From Actinomadura coerulea (GTDB lineage Bacteria; Actinomycetota; Actinomycetes; Streptosporangiales; Streptosporangiaceae), in contig NZ_JACHMQ010000001.1 of assembly GCF_014208105.1 (NCBI RefSeq), positions 5,270,001-5,334,000 on the forward strand: a stretch of 64,000 bases of DNA, given 5' to 3'. Below the pieces are notes generated by a model that was given only the letters and a program-made list of their open reading frames with translations, did not search any database and had not been told where the DNA came from. Within the stretch, counting starts at the first letter, position 1, and each line of letters starts with the position of its first letter. A program made the position numbers and the translations under genes. Positions 33,202-41,481 of this stretch are shown here, in pieces.

Positions 33202-34233
33202 ATGTCGCTCCAGCCTCTCGTCGATCAGATCGTCCGGGCCGCGGTGGTCGAGGACCGCTCCTTCGGCGACCTCCTCCCCCAGCTCATGCAGGTGTTCCAG
33301 ACGGCCTCCCCCGCCGAGATGAACGCCGCGATGCCCCGCCTCGCCGAGGGCATCGCCGAGGCGCCCCCGAACCTCGGCGGGTGGCTCGCCATCGTCTCCG
33401 GCGCCTGGGTCGAGAACGGCGCCGACCCCGAGCCCGTCGGCGCCCCGCTCGTCCACCGCCTCTCCGAGGTCACCGCCGCCGCGCTGGCGTTCGCGAACGC
33501 GTGGGACCAGGCCGCCGGCGGCAAGCCGCCGCCGGACATGCAGGAGGAGCAGCCGTCCCAGCAGGTCTTCGACACCGTCGCGCCGCACCTCGGGGACGGC
33601 GCCGTGACCGCGATGATGTCGTGGTTCGCGCTGCCGCAGTTCACGATGGCGGGCTGCACCGTCCTGCAGATGGGGCCCTCGGTGCGGGCGGGCATCGCCG
33701 ACCGCGACTTCTGCGCCTTCGCCGCCGGGCAGGCCGCCCAGTACCTCGGGCAGATGGAGCACTACCAGGCGCTGCTGCGCGTCCTGGACGGCGAGCGCCT
33801 CCTCATCCTCGACCGCGCGAGCCGCAAGGGGTGGACGGTCACGATCGGCGGGATCGGCGACAACTTCCAGCTGCACGTCCTGCTCGGCGGCGCGCTCATC
33901 GGACGCCCCGGCGGGCTGACCGGCGACCGTCCCGCCCCGGAGATCATCGCCTGCTTCCTGAACGCCGACACCCCGCCCGGGCGCCCGATCATCTCCAGCC
34001 CGTGGAACCTCGTCGACGCGCACGGCGAACCGATCTGGAACGAGGGCGTCCCGGCCGACATCCCGGTCGTGAACGGCACCCGCGTCGTCGTGATCGATCC
34101 GCCGTCCTACGAGCGCACGTTCCCGGCCGGCCGGCGCTTCCCCCTCATGCCCGCCACCCTCCGCGTGGACGGCATGCACCTGCCGGAGGATCTGGGCGCC
34201 TGGTGGCCGCACATCGCGGCTCCGACGAGCTGA
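33202..34233 (+). CDS. Conserved actinobacterial protein of unknown function
   Basis: 343 residues, soluble, no signal peptide or transmembrane segment. An N-terminal helical third (ALAFANAWDQAAGG) precedes a mixed alpha/beta C-terminal part with WTVTIGGIGDNFQLHVLLGG, SSPWNLVD and YERTFPAGRRFPLMP. I do not recognise the family. Divergently transcribed from the acyl-CoA dehydrogenase across 79 bp. Confidence 0.7.
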   Translation: MSLQPLVDQIVRAAVVEDRSFGDLLPQLMQVFQTASPAEMNAAMPRLAEGIAEAPPNLGGWLAIVSGAWVENGADPEPVGAPLVHRLSEVTAAALAFANAWDQAAGGKPPPDMQEEQPSQQVFDTVAPHLGDGAVTAMMSWFALPQFTMAGCTVLQMGPSVRAGIADRDFCAFAAGQAAQYLGQMEHYQALLRVLDGERLLILDRASRKGWTVTIGGIGDNFQLHVLLGGALIGRPGGLTGDRPAPEIIACFLNADTPPGRPIISSPWNLVDAHGEPIWNEGVPADIPVVNGTRVVVIDPPSYERTFPAGRRFPLMPATLRVDGMHLPEDLGAWWPHIAAPTS

Positions 34234-34273
34234 CGGCAAGGCGGCTCCGACACCGTCGGGCGGGGGGCGGCGG

Positions 34274-35017
34274 TCAGGTGTCGAAGCGCACGAAGACGGC
34301 GGTGGCGTCGTCGTACCGCTTCCCGCGGGCCGCGCTCGCCTCCGCCTCCGCGGCCCTGGTCCTCCTGACGAGTTCCCGGGGGCCTTCCTCGTCGAGGAGG
34401 CGGAGCAGGTCGCCCCACCCCATCCGGCCGAACCGCTCCACGAGCCTGGACGCGCCGTCGCTCAGCACCGCCGCCCGCCGCAGCCCCTCGACCGGCACCT
34501 CGCCGGTCAGCCCCTCGTACGCGGCCTCCGGCCTGGTGCTCGCCACCCAGAACCCGCCGGGGCTGTTGCGCGACCGCCGCACGCCCTCCAGGGTGTAGCT
34601 CGGCAGATGGTCGACCCGGTCGTCCCGGAAGACCTTGATCTCGCCGAGGTCCACCACGATCGGCGAGTCGGCGAGGACGTACCATTCCACGGCCCCGCCG
34701 CGGCGGCGCAGCAGCGACACGGTCGCGGACGGGCTGTCCGGGTTTCCCAGGTCGCACGTGTCGGTGTGCGCCTCCCCGGTCACCTTGATCGCCTCGGCGA
34801 CCAGGTCGGGCAGCGGCTTGCCGTCCTCCAGCGCCAGCAGCGCCGCGATCCGTCCGCCGAGCCTGCGCACCAGCCACGACGGATCGTGCCGGCAGCCGCT
34901 GTCCACGCCTTGCGGGGCCGTGGCGCCGTCCAGCAGCACCACCCATCCGGGCCCGGCCGCCACGAAGTCCTCGTTCTCCCGTCCCGGCGTCGCCACACTC
35001 ACATAACTCACCTGCAC
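34274..35017 (-). CDS. PP2C-like protein phosphatase
   Basis: About 247 residues from GTG at 35017; GTG at 35011 (after TGCAGG) is the alternative. PP2C-like metal motifs: NEDFVAAGPGWVVLLDGATAP, SATVSLLRRRGG, VLSDGASRLVERFG and a terminal YDDATAVFVRF. Probably a Mn2+/Mg2+-dependent Ser/Thr phosphatase. The start codon sits within a hairpin (see the leader entry). Confidence 0.8.
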   Translation of the reverse strand: MQVSYVSVATPGRENEDFVAAGPGWVVLLDGATAPQGVDSGCRHDPSWLVRRLGGRIAALLALEDGKPLPDLVAEAIKVTGEAHTDTCDLGNPDSPSATVSLLRRRGGAVEWYVLADSPIVVDLGEIKVFRDDRVDHLPSYTLEGVRRSRNSPGGFWVASTRPEAAYEGLTGEVPVEGLRRAAVLSDGASRLVERFGRMGWGDLLRLLDEEGPRELVRRTRAAEAEASAARGKRYDDATAVFVRFDT

Positions 35018-35064
35018 AGATGCAGGTCTACCCGCTGGCCCGCCCCTTGCGGGGCCGCTAGACC
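35018..35064 (-). promoter_or_regulatory. Structured RNA leader of the PP2C-like gene
   Basis: On the minus strand, outer arms GGTCTA (35059-35064) and TAGACC (35025-35030) enclose GCCCC-GCAA-GGGGC (35042-35055, a GNRA tetraloop hairpin). Next comes the hairpin ACCTGCA-TCTG-TGCAGGT, which covers the GTG start region. No riboswitch class recognised. Confidence 0.4.
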
Positions 35065-35432
35065 AATTCCCCTCGCCCCGCGTCCCCGCCCGCGTCCTGA
35101 TGTGGTCGCCACGGGGATGCGACCGCCGCCTTGTGGTGCCCGCCGCCCGAGCCGCGTGCCTCAGCACGGACCCCGGCAAGGAGCCCTGGTCACGCTGGAC
35201 CGCCGCCGGTCGTGGCCCCCTCCGCACAACCGTTTCGGCCTCGGCGATTGGACCATGTCGGCAGCACTGTGACCTGCGGAGATCATTTTCGGCTGAGAGA
35301 TAGTCCACTTTCGGACAGCGATCTTTGTATCCATCGCCGGGCGACCCGGCCGGCACCGGCCGACGCGACCGTGACCACCCACCACCGGCCCTCTCAACGT
35401 TTCCCTAGGTCAAGTGCATTCAGGCAGGCTTC
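35065..35432. other. Intergenic region upstream of the sortase fragment
   Basis: About 370 bp with no gene seen. It includes a comparatively AT-rich stretch near 35280-35335. No sequence matching the missing N-terminal part of the sortase was found. Confidence 0.5.
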
Positions 35433-35594
35433 ATGGCCCGCCGCGCCCCCACCCGGACGACCCGCCTGTCCGACCCCGGCTACGCGGCGCTCCGCCTGAT
35501 CACCTGCGGCGGGCGCTTCGACCGCGCCACCGGGCACTACGTGGACAACGTCATCGCCTTCGGCCATCTGACGCGCACCGAAGGGACCCGCTGA
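35433..35594 (+). pseudogene. Class F sortase, C-terminal fragment
   Basis: 53 codons from ATG 35433 to TGA 35592-35594. It contains the C-terminal signature of class F sortases: the catalytic Cys in LRLITCGGRFD, the Arg-containing FDRATGHYVDN and the final strand IAFGHLT. The N-terminal signal anchor and catalytic His domain are absent upstream, so this is a truncated remnant. Too short to be functional. Confidence 0.8.
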
Positions 35595-35871
35595 CATGCG
35601 CCCCGCCTCCGGCGCCCCCGAGGGGCCCCGACCCCACCAGGGCCGGCACCGCCTCCCCCGCACAGCCCACCCGGGGCCGCGCGGCGGGGCGTCCCCCGTC
35701 CGGCGGACGCCCGGCCCGGGACACCTCGCGTCCCCGGTGGCATGGGGAGGCCCGGCCCCCACCCTGCCGCCGCGCCCGCCCGCCCACGTCCGACCGCGCC
35801 CCACTCCAGCTCCGTCCCGCCAGGAGAAGCGGGACGGCAAGCGCGACCAGCCGCCCGTGCGCGCGGACGCG

Positions 35872-36063
35872 ATGCGCGTGACCGTCCTGATCCCGGCGCA
35901 CAACGAGGCGAAGCAGATCACCGAGACGATCGCCTCGCTCCGCCGCCACGAGCGCCCCCCGGACCACATCCTCGTGATCGCCGACAACTGCACCGACGCT
36001 CCCCGCCCGCAGGGGCTGACGGTGAAGGCCGGGCCCCTCCCCGGCCTTCACCCCCTCCGGTAG
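35872..36063 (+). pseudogene. GT2-family glycosyltransferase, N-terminal fragment
   Basis: Begins MRVTVLIPAHNEAKQ and continues through ILVIADNCTD, the first two strands of a family 2 glycosyltransferase. Then it loses similarity and stops at 36063 beyond a terminator hairpin. Only about 42 of an expected 300 or more residues remain. A longer open frame from 35596 exists but is Pro/Arg-rich and unconvincing. Confidence 0.75.
36021..36052 (+). terminator. Perfect hairpin terminator after the GT2 fragment
   Basis: 13-bp perfect stem GGTGAAGGCCGGG/CCCGGCCTTCACC with a 6-nt loop. It overlaps the end of the GT2 fragment, consistent with the original gene's terminator being brought close by a deletion. 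Confidence 0.8.
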
Positions 36064-36073
36064 GTTCCGGCGG

Positions 36074-36682
36074 ATGGACGCGATAGCGGGCACGGTCGCG
36101 ACGGCGTGCGGAATGTTCGCGGCGACGAACGTCGACGACCTCATCGTCCTGACCGTCCTCTTCCTGTCCGGACGCGCGACCGGATCCCCGCGGGCCTGGC
36201 AGATCTGGGCGGGCCAGTACGCGGGCATCGCCGCCCTCGTCCTCGTCTCGGTGGTCGCCGCGCTGGGCCTGACGATCGTCCCGGACGAATGGATCGGCCT
36301 GCTCGGCCTCGTCCCGCTGGCCCTCGGCGTCCGCGGCCTCGTCGCCGCCGTCCGCGCCGGCGACCACGACGTCCCTCCCGCGGTGGCCTCGGGCCTGCTT
36401 CCGATCGCCGGCGTGACGATCGCCAACGGCGCCGACAACATCTCGGCCTACACGCCGGTCTTCCGCACCATCGGCCCAAGACCCACCCTCATCACCGTCG
36501 CGGTCTTCGCGGCCGGCGTGGCCCTGTGGTGCCTGGCCGCGTCCTGGCTGGGCTCGCACAAGAAGGTCATCGACCTCCTCGACCGGCACGGCCGCCGGCT
36601 CGTCCCGATCGCCTTCATCACCATCGGAACGCTGATCGTCCTAGAGTCCGCCACCGACCTCCACCACGCCCTCACCCAGTGA
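36074..36682 (+). CDS. CadD-family cadmium resistance/cation transporter
   Basis: 202 residues, about six transmembrane helices. Conserved membrane-embedded acidic motifs TNVDDLIVL (residue about 18) and NGADNISAY (residue about 120). The CadD family exports cadmium or related cations; substrate not determinable. Intact, unlike the fragments upstream. Confidence 0.85.
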   Translation: MDAIAGTVATACGMFAATNVDDLIVLTVLFLSGRATGSPRAWQIWAGQYAGIAALVLVSVVAALGLTIVPDEWIGLLGLVPLALGVRGLVAAVRAGDHDVPPAVASGLLPIAGVTIANGADNISAYTPVFRTIGPRPTLITVAVFAAGVALWCLAASWLGSHKKVIDLLDRHGRRLVPIAFITIGTLIVLESATDLHHALTQ

Positions 36683-37107
36683 CCGGCCCTCTGGCCCTAC
36701 GCAACGCTGCCGGGAGCCCCAAGCGCGACACCGAAGCGTACGTTTCATATAGCGGAGCGGGCACCGGGAATCGAGATGACCTTATTCCGCCAGACCGGCC
36801 ACCGAGGTCGCGGCGGAAGTCAGACGGACGAGAGAAGCCGCCGAGCCCGTTCACGCAGGTCGAACGCTTCTCAGCGCTCCTGGCGAAGTTGCCGGGACAG
36901 GGCCGCAGCGCCCTCCCGCCACAGCCCGGCGAGCACATGCCTTATCATGATCGGCACGAGAGTCGGGCTCACTCTTGTTCGCCGCACCCAAGGATCCCTG
37001 TCCGAGGGTGCGGGATGTCAACGAGGGCCGGCACCTCTCGTTCTACATCCCAAATCGGTGTCTCGGCAAGGCACCATCGTGAGGTCAAGGTCCGCCAGAC
37101 CTAGCCT
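36683..37107. other. Non-coding region with a hairpin upstream of the 6C RNA
   Basis: No convincing CDS. A hairpin GGGATGT-c-AACGAG / CTCGTT-ct-ACATCCC occupies 37012-37051. A weak -10 (TAGCCT, 37102-37107) at the right end could serve the RNA gene. Confidence 0.5.
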
Positions 37108-37280
37108 TATGCACAACGGTGGGCTTGGAACCCCCCCGATGAGGTCAGCGGCCATGCTGCTGCGCCTTACCCGCGGAGAGAGGTTCGCCTCTCTGCCGCC
37201 CCCAGCGGGCGTTGGGGGAGAGCCCTCCCTCACGCCTTACACGACGGCGGGCAGGTGCACACCTCCCGTCGTCTTTTTTT
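37108..37280 (+). ncRNA. Probable 6C small RNA
   Basis: The transcript-like segment contains GGGCTTGGAACCCCCCCG (seven-C run), GAGGTCAGCGGCC, a GAGAGAGG/CCTCTCT hairpin and a second C-rich hairpin (GCCGCCCCCAGCGGGC), then a hairpin with AGGT/ACCT and CGGG/CCCG stems ending in seven Ts (37274-37280). The paired C-runs and the AGCGGGCGTTGGGGGA element match my recollection of the actinobacterial 6C RNA (M. tuberculosis B11). The 5' end is estimated. Confidence 0.65.
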
Positions 37281-37368
37281 GCTACGACGCCTATTGACCC
37301 GGGCGGCTCCTGGACGCCGGGCTGGGCGCCCCCTCACACATAAGTTGGACCGCTTCCATCCGCCAGGC

Positions 37369-38064
37369 CTAGAACGGGCTGAACGCGACCAGCGTCACGT
37401 ATTCGGCGTCGAACCGGTAACCGAGACGCTCGTAGGCAGCGGGATTCGCGGGAGTCGTGACGTGCACGATCTCGGTCGCGCCGGCGGCCAGTAGCGAGCG
37501 GGTGACGGCGGCCACCAGGGCGGTCGCGTAGCCGTGTCCCCGGTGCTCGGTCGGGGTGTAAATCAGGTCGAGGCGTACCGCCGAGCCGAACCGGGGCCCG
37601 TGACCGACCACCGCCACCACGCGGCCATCGGTCTCCCAGAGGTACAGGTCACCAGAAGCGAGTCGGCCGGAAACGGCGCCGAGCGTGCCGTGCCCCCGGG
37701 TGACGGCCTCGTACCAGCGGTCCAGCAGGTCGTGGTCCGTCGGCGCCGCGGGCCGCGCGAAGCCGTCCGGCGCCGCACAGGCCCGAAGCGTCTCCAGCCG
37801 ATGCAGCCGCAATCTGTGGCCAACGGGCCGCCCAGGACATACCGACGCGAACGCCTCGACAAGGTCGTTACGGCCCTCCCATGCATGGGGTGGGCCGTCC
37901 AGGTGCCCTGGCAGCGCGGCAGCGGCCTCCAACGGCATGTCGCCAAGGAGCAAAGGGCCGAAGGACGGGCGGACGAACGCGCCGCCGACCGTCCCCTCGG
38001 GACCCGTCCACCACCCGAACAGCGCCGGTGTCCGCCCACCACCAGAGCGACGGAAGGCGGACAA
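37369..38064 (-). CDS. GNAT-family N-acetyltransferase (possibly N-terminally truncated)
   Basis: 231 residues with only a TTG start (38062-38064) and an in-frame stop close upstream. The C-terminal acetyl-CoA-binding motif A is clear: RLDLIYTPTEHRGHGYATALV, followed by NPAAYERLGYRFDAEY. The N-terminus (ALFGWWTGPEG) begins where related proteins already have about 40 residues, so the 5' end may be lost. Substrate unknown. Confidence 0.75.
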   Translation of the reverse strand: MSAFRRSGGGRTPALFGWWTGPEGTVGGAFVRPSFGPLLLGDMPLEAAAALPGHLDGPPHAWEGRNDLVEAFASVCPGRPVGHRLRLHRLETLRACAAPDGFARPAAPTDHDLLDRWYEAVTRGHGTLGAVSGRLASGDLYLWETDGRVVAVVGHGPRFGSAVRLDLIYTPTEHRGHGYATALVAAVTRSLLAAGATEIVHVTTPANPAAYERLGYRFDAEYVTLVAFSPF

Positions 38065-38411
38065 CGCGGAGAATCCGTCACCCCTTCATGATCTCGCGCA
38101 GAACCGGGCACGCCGTCAACCCCCGCGAACGACCACGCCCTGGGGGCGAGGCGCCTCTCAAAAGACGACCAAGGCTAAGCACGTCCGAGACCAGGGCTCC
38201 TTCAGCCGGCGGCCGCATAGGAGAACGGCCGGGGTGTGCCGCCTCCGTGTTCCCAGAGATTCATGAGGCGGGGATTGGACGTATCGCGGGCGTATCGAAA
38301 ACCGCATACGCCACCGCAACCCCCTTCCGTCTTAGGTGAAGCCATGGGCCGCAGGGGTCCATGCCGAGGGCACGATGCCCGGACGAACGCGATCGCGGAA
38401 GAGGAGAAGCC
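38065..38411. other. Divergent intergenic region
   Basis: About 350 bp between the GNAT gene and the TPR protein gene. No gene or RNA recognised. A good ribosome-binding site (GAGGAG) for the plus-strand gene is at its right end. Confidence 0.5.
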
Positions 38412-39725
38412 GTGGCTGGTGACGGGAATTGGGACCGGCGTTCGCTGTTGCGGGGCGCGGCCGTGGTGGCCGGTGCCGCCGCGACGACACCGCTGCTGGG
38501 CAAGGCGACCAGAGCGCACGCCGACGGCAGTGACGCGGACGCGTTGTTCAGGGCGGGAAAGTTCGATGAGGCCGCCCGGGCATATGAGGAGATCCTGAAG
38601 AAAGACCCCTCGAACCTGCACGCGGCGCGCCAGCGCGGCTATGTGGGGCTACTGGCCAACAGGTTCCCCGACGCGGAGAAGTACCTCACGATGGCCCTGA
38701 GACTGGCACCCGACGACAAGCAAACCAACCAGCTCCTAGGCGACTGCTACATCAGGCAGGACAAGTTCTCCCTCGCCGCACCCCGTTGGCAGGTGGGCGG
38801 TGAGGAAGGGTATGCCAAATGGTTCGCGGCAATCAGCGGCGAGACCTACCAGATTCACGGCGACATCGGCCGTGTGCCATGGCGGCAGCAGGACCCTGCA
38901 CCACTGGTAGAGGCCTCGGTCAACGGCGGACCGCCGAAGAAGTTCTCGTTCTACACAGGCGCCCCGAACCTGAGCTTGACCGCGTCGGTGGCCAAGGAAG
39001 CCGGGCTGAACCCCGTGTACGCGGAAAAGACCGACTTCGAGGGCACCGCCATCTGGGTTTACTACGGGGTCCTCGACTCCTTCAAGCTGGGCGGCATCGA
39101 ACTGCGCAACGTCCCGGTGGGCTGGTCGGCGACGGAGTCGGGCGCAGATGTCAGCACCGACAACGACGGCCTGATCGGCACGTGGTTCTTCTACCACCTG
39201 CTGACCACCTTCGACTACGCGGGCCAGTCGCTGATCCTGCGCCGTCCGACCCCAGAAGCGATCAGCAAAGTACGCGCCGACGCCGCACGGGCGGGCACCA
39301 AGCCACTGCCGCTGTGGCTGTCCCGTGACCACGATCTCAGCAGCACGGGCAGCATCGCCGGCTCCGGTCCGCGGGTCATGGGCGTGAACTTCGGCGGCAT
39401 CGGCGAGATCGCCGCGGGCATGCCCGGCGAGGTCGCCAAGCGGTTGGGGGTCCGCACGGACTACGACCGTCCGATCGAGACTTTCGCCCACAGCCACCCG
39501 ACCATCACCTATCCCTGCTACCCCAGGGAGATCCGCCTCGGCGACGCCGTCGCCAACGACATCTACTGCGAGGCGGACCCGAACATGCCGGTCAACGTCC
39601 CCTGGCCCTACGGCTCAGGGATCGACGGGATAGGCCACTTCGCCCACAGCTTCTGGAAGCCCTACAACATCACCCTCGACTTCACCAACATGAACCTCTA
39701 CATCGCCCGCGGCAAAGCCGCCTGA
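38412..39725 (+). CDS. Tat-exported TPR protein with retropepsin-like domain lacking the catalytic Asp
   Basis: 437 residues from GTG at 38412. Twin-arginine signal (DRRSLLRGAAVVAGAAA), two or three TPR units (about residues 38-110: ALFRAGKFDEAARAYEEIL, AEKYLTMALRLAPDD), then a domain resembling bacterial retropepsin-like aspartyl proteases. Where the family has FxVDTGA, this protein has FSFYTGAPNLSLT, so the catalytic Asp is Tyr. A second lobe carries LGDAVANDIYC. Probably a non-catalytic exported binding protein. Confidence 0.75.
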   Translation: MAGDGNWDRRSLLRGAAVVAGAAATTPLLGKATRAHADGSDADALFRAGKFDEAARAYEEILKKDPSNLHAARQRGYVGLLANRFPDAEKYLTMALRLAPDDKQTNQLLGDCYIRQDKFSLAAPRWQVGGEEGYAKWFAAISGETYQIHGDIGRVPWRQQDPAPLVEASVNGGPPKKFSFYTGAPNLSLTASVAKEAGLNPVYAEKTDFEGTAIWVYYGVLDSFKLGGIELRNVPVGWSATESGADVSTDNDGLIGTWFFYHLLTTFDYAGQSLILRRPTPEAISKVRADAARAGTKPLPLWLSRDHDLSSTGSIAGSGPRVMGVNFGGIGEIAAGMPGEVAKRLGVRTDYDRPIETFAHSHPTITYPCYPREIRLGDAVANDIYCEADPNMPVNVPWPYGSGIDGIGHFAHSFWKPYNITLDFTNMNLYIARGKAA

Positions 39726-39957
39726 ACACCCCAGGCCCCCGACCAGGCAGTACGGTTCCAACTCGCCCATCGCGACAAGTAGGGCAACCCCGAGCGCGGA
39801 TGTCTCCCTCTAACTCGGCAAATCCTTCGAGCCACCACTTCCCGCTCGGCTCGATGTGAGGAGGTGAGCAACAGGTGACCCTCTCGAGGAACCCACAGTC
39901 GGTTTCGAAGGGCCACGCTGGGCGGCTTGCCGACTAAGCGCCTTTGAGCCGTTGCAG

Positions 39958-40187
39958 CCGGTCGCTACCGTTCCTGGTGGGCGGTGGCGTGCCCCCGGCA
40001 GGTAATCAACGGGTTCCAGTGGAAGATCCGGACCGGCGCAGACGGGAGCTGGGACCGGCTCCCGGCGCACGTCCAGGTGCACGACGACGCGATCGTGCGC
40101 GCCCACCAGCACGCCGCCGGCGCCCGTCATCCTCGACAGACCGAGATCGGGCGAGTCCCGCGCCCTCCCCGCATGCAACCCGTATGA
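39958..40187 (+). pseudogene. IS5-family transposase remnant
   Basis: A short frame retains three pieces of an IS5-type transposase in order: QVINGFQWKIRTGA, DGSWDRLPAHVQV and IVRAHQHAAGAR. The intervening blocks (WRDLPERFGPW-like and VSVDST-like catalytic segment) are missing, so two internal deletions are inferred. Inactive. Confidence 0.75.
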
Positions 40188-40369
40188 ACTGTCAGTCGGT
40201 GTTGCCGAGGACGTTGCGGGCTTGGACACGAAACTCACTGACTGCTTGGTAGAGCCGCCGCTCTCGTGCTGAGGCGATAGCGGAATGTTCCGCTCTCTCG
40301 CTGGCGTCTCCCGCGTGGGCATCCTTCACCATGCGCTGCATGACCTCGGAGAGGCCGCTGGACTCCACC

Positions 40370-40501
40370 CTCCCGCCGTTTCCAGCGGTGCAAGCACGAC
40401 TCCGCGATGCCCAGCGCCGCGGCCACGTCCCGCACCGATCGTCCCGACTCCAGCAGATCCAGGGCACGCCGACGAAACTCTGGCGGGTAAGGCTTGGGCA
40501 C
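40370..40501 (-). pseudogene. IS3-family orfA (transposase HTH) remnant
   Basis: Minus-strand segment encodes YPPEFRRRALDLLESG...DVAAALGIAESCLHRWKR, the N-terminal helix-turn-helix of IS3-family OrfA. After HRWKR the frame is lost and unrelated sequence follows. No OrfB. Lies directly upstream of the truncated integrase. Confidence 0.7.
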
Positions 40502-40604
40502 GAAAACGATCTCCTTCGCAAGATCGCCGAACCCTACCTCTCTCAACATCCGCGCCCGTCAAACGGGGGCAACATCAAGCTGTCCATGCTACCGGGGGAA
40601 CGTC

Positions 40605-41384
40605 ATGACGTTCAACAACGCCATGGAGTACGCCTGTGAGCGGCGCGTCATCCCGGTCAACCCGCTGACCTTGGTGCGGTGGACTCGGCCTCGCGTGGCG
40701 CAGACGCTTGACCTTCGGGTGGTCGCCAATCCCGACCAGGCGCGGCGGCTGCTCGACGCCGTCCGGGCGCAGGGCAAACGCGGTGAGCGCGTGGTGGCCT
40801 TCTTCGGCGTCATGTACTACGCCGCGCTGCGGCCTGAGGAAGCGGTGGACCTGCGGCGGGATCACCTCGTGAGCCTGCCGGATGACGGGTGGGGCGAGAT
40901 GCGGCTGACGCATGCCGAACCGCGGAGCGGCTCGCGGTGGACCGACAGCGGGAAGCCGCGGGACCGGCAGCCTCTCAAGCATCGGGCGCCCGGCGAGACT
41001 CGGACCGTGCCGATCCACCCGGAGTTGGTCATGCTGCTGCGCCATCACGTCAAGGCGTTCAACATCCCGGCCGGTGGCCGGCTGTTCGTCGGGCCGCGCG
41101 GCGGGATCATGACTGACCGGACGTACCTCGGGGCCTGGCGCAAGGCAAGGGCGGCGGCCCTGAGCGAGCGTGAGGCCGCCTCACCGCTCGCTGAGACCCC
41201 GTACGCCCTGCGGCACGCGGCGGTGTCGACCTGGCTCGGGGGCGGGGCGCCTCCGGCGCAAGTGGCCGAGTGGGCGGGGCATAGCGTCGCCGTCCTGCTG
41301 CGCGTGTACGCCAAGTGCGTGGCCGGACAGGAGGAGGACGCCAAGCGCCGAATCAGTGAAGTGACCAGGCCAAAGCGCCCTTAG
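40605..41384 (+). CDS. Tyrosine recombinase/integrase, N-terminally truncated
   Basis: 259 residues from ATG 40605 (GGGGGAA ribosome-binding site). Retains the end of the core-binding domain (FNNAMEYACERRVIPVNPL) and the full catalytic domain: first Arg in AALRPEEAVDL, LRHAAVSTWL, GHSVAVLL and the nucleophile Tyr in RVYAKCV. The roughly 100-150 residue arm-/core-binding N-terminus typical of pSAM2/SLP1-like integrases is replaced by IS3 debris. Probably inactive. Confidence 0.85.
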   Translation: MTFNNAMEYACERRVIPVNPLTLVRWTRPRVAQTLDLRVVANPDQARRLLDAVRAQGKRGERVVAFFGVMYYAALRPEEAVDLRRDHLVSLPDDGWGEMRLTHAEPRSGSRWTDSGKPRDRQPLKHRAPGETRTVPIHPELVMLLRHHVKAFNIPAGGRLFVGPRGGIMTDRTYLGAWRKARAAALSEREAASPLAETPYALRHAAVSTWLGGGAPPAQVAEWAGHSVAVLLRVYAKCVAGQEEDAKRRISEVTRPKRP

Positions 41385-41407
41385 GAAGAGACTTGCACGA
41401 CATGGAA

Positions 41408-41440
41408 GGGCGGGGCGGATCGTTGTGATCCGTCCCGCCC
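41408..41440 (+). terminator. Terminator between integrase 1 and the convergent lipoprotein gene
   Basis: 14-bp stem GGGCGGGGCGGATC/GATCCGTCCCGCCC (one G-T pair), 5-nt loop. Bidirectional placement. Confidence 0.75.
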
Positions 41441-41481
41441 TCGACTGGCGTCCCGGCGCCGTCAGTGACGCTGGGAGTAGT

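Noticed and set aside
35065..35090. tRNA-like string GGTCTAGCGGCC upstream of the PP2C-like gene
   Set aside because: It resembles a tRNA-Glu D-arm but no anticodon or T-arm follows; the pairing is better explained by the local hairpins.
35596..35871. Plus-strand coding extension upstream of the GT2 fragment
   Set aside because: Pro/Arg-rich with no family pattern; the GT2 homology begins at ATG 35872.
36776..37297. 173-codon plus-strand frame overlapping the 6C-like RNA
   Set aside because: Composition is non-coding and it overlaps RNA hairpins and an intrinsic terminator.
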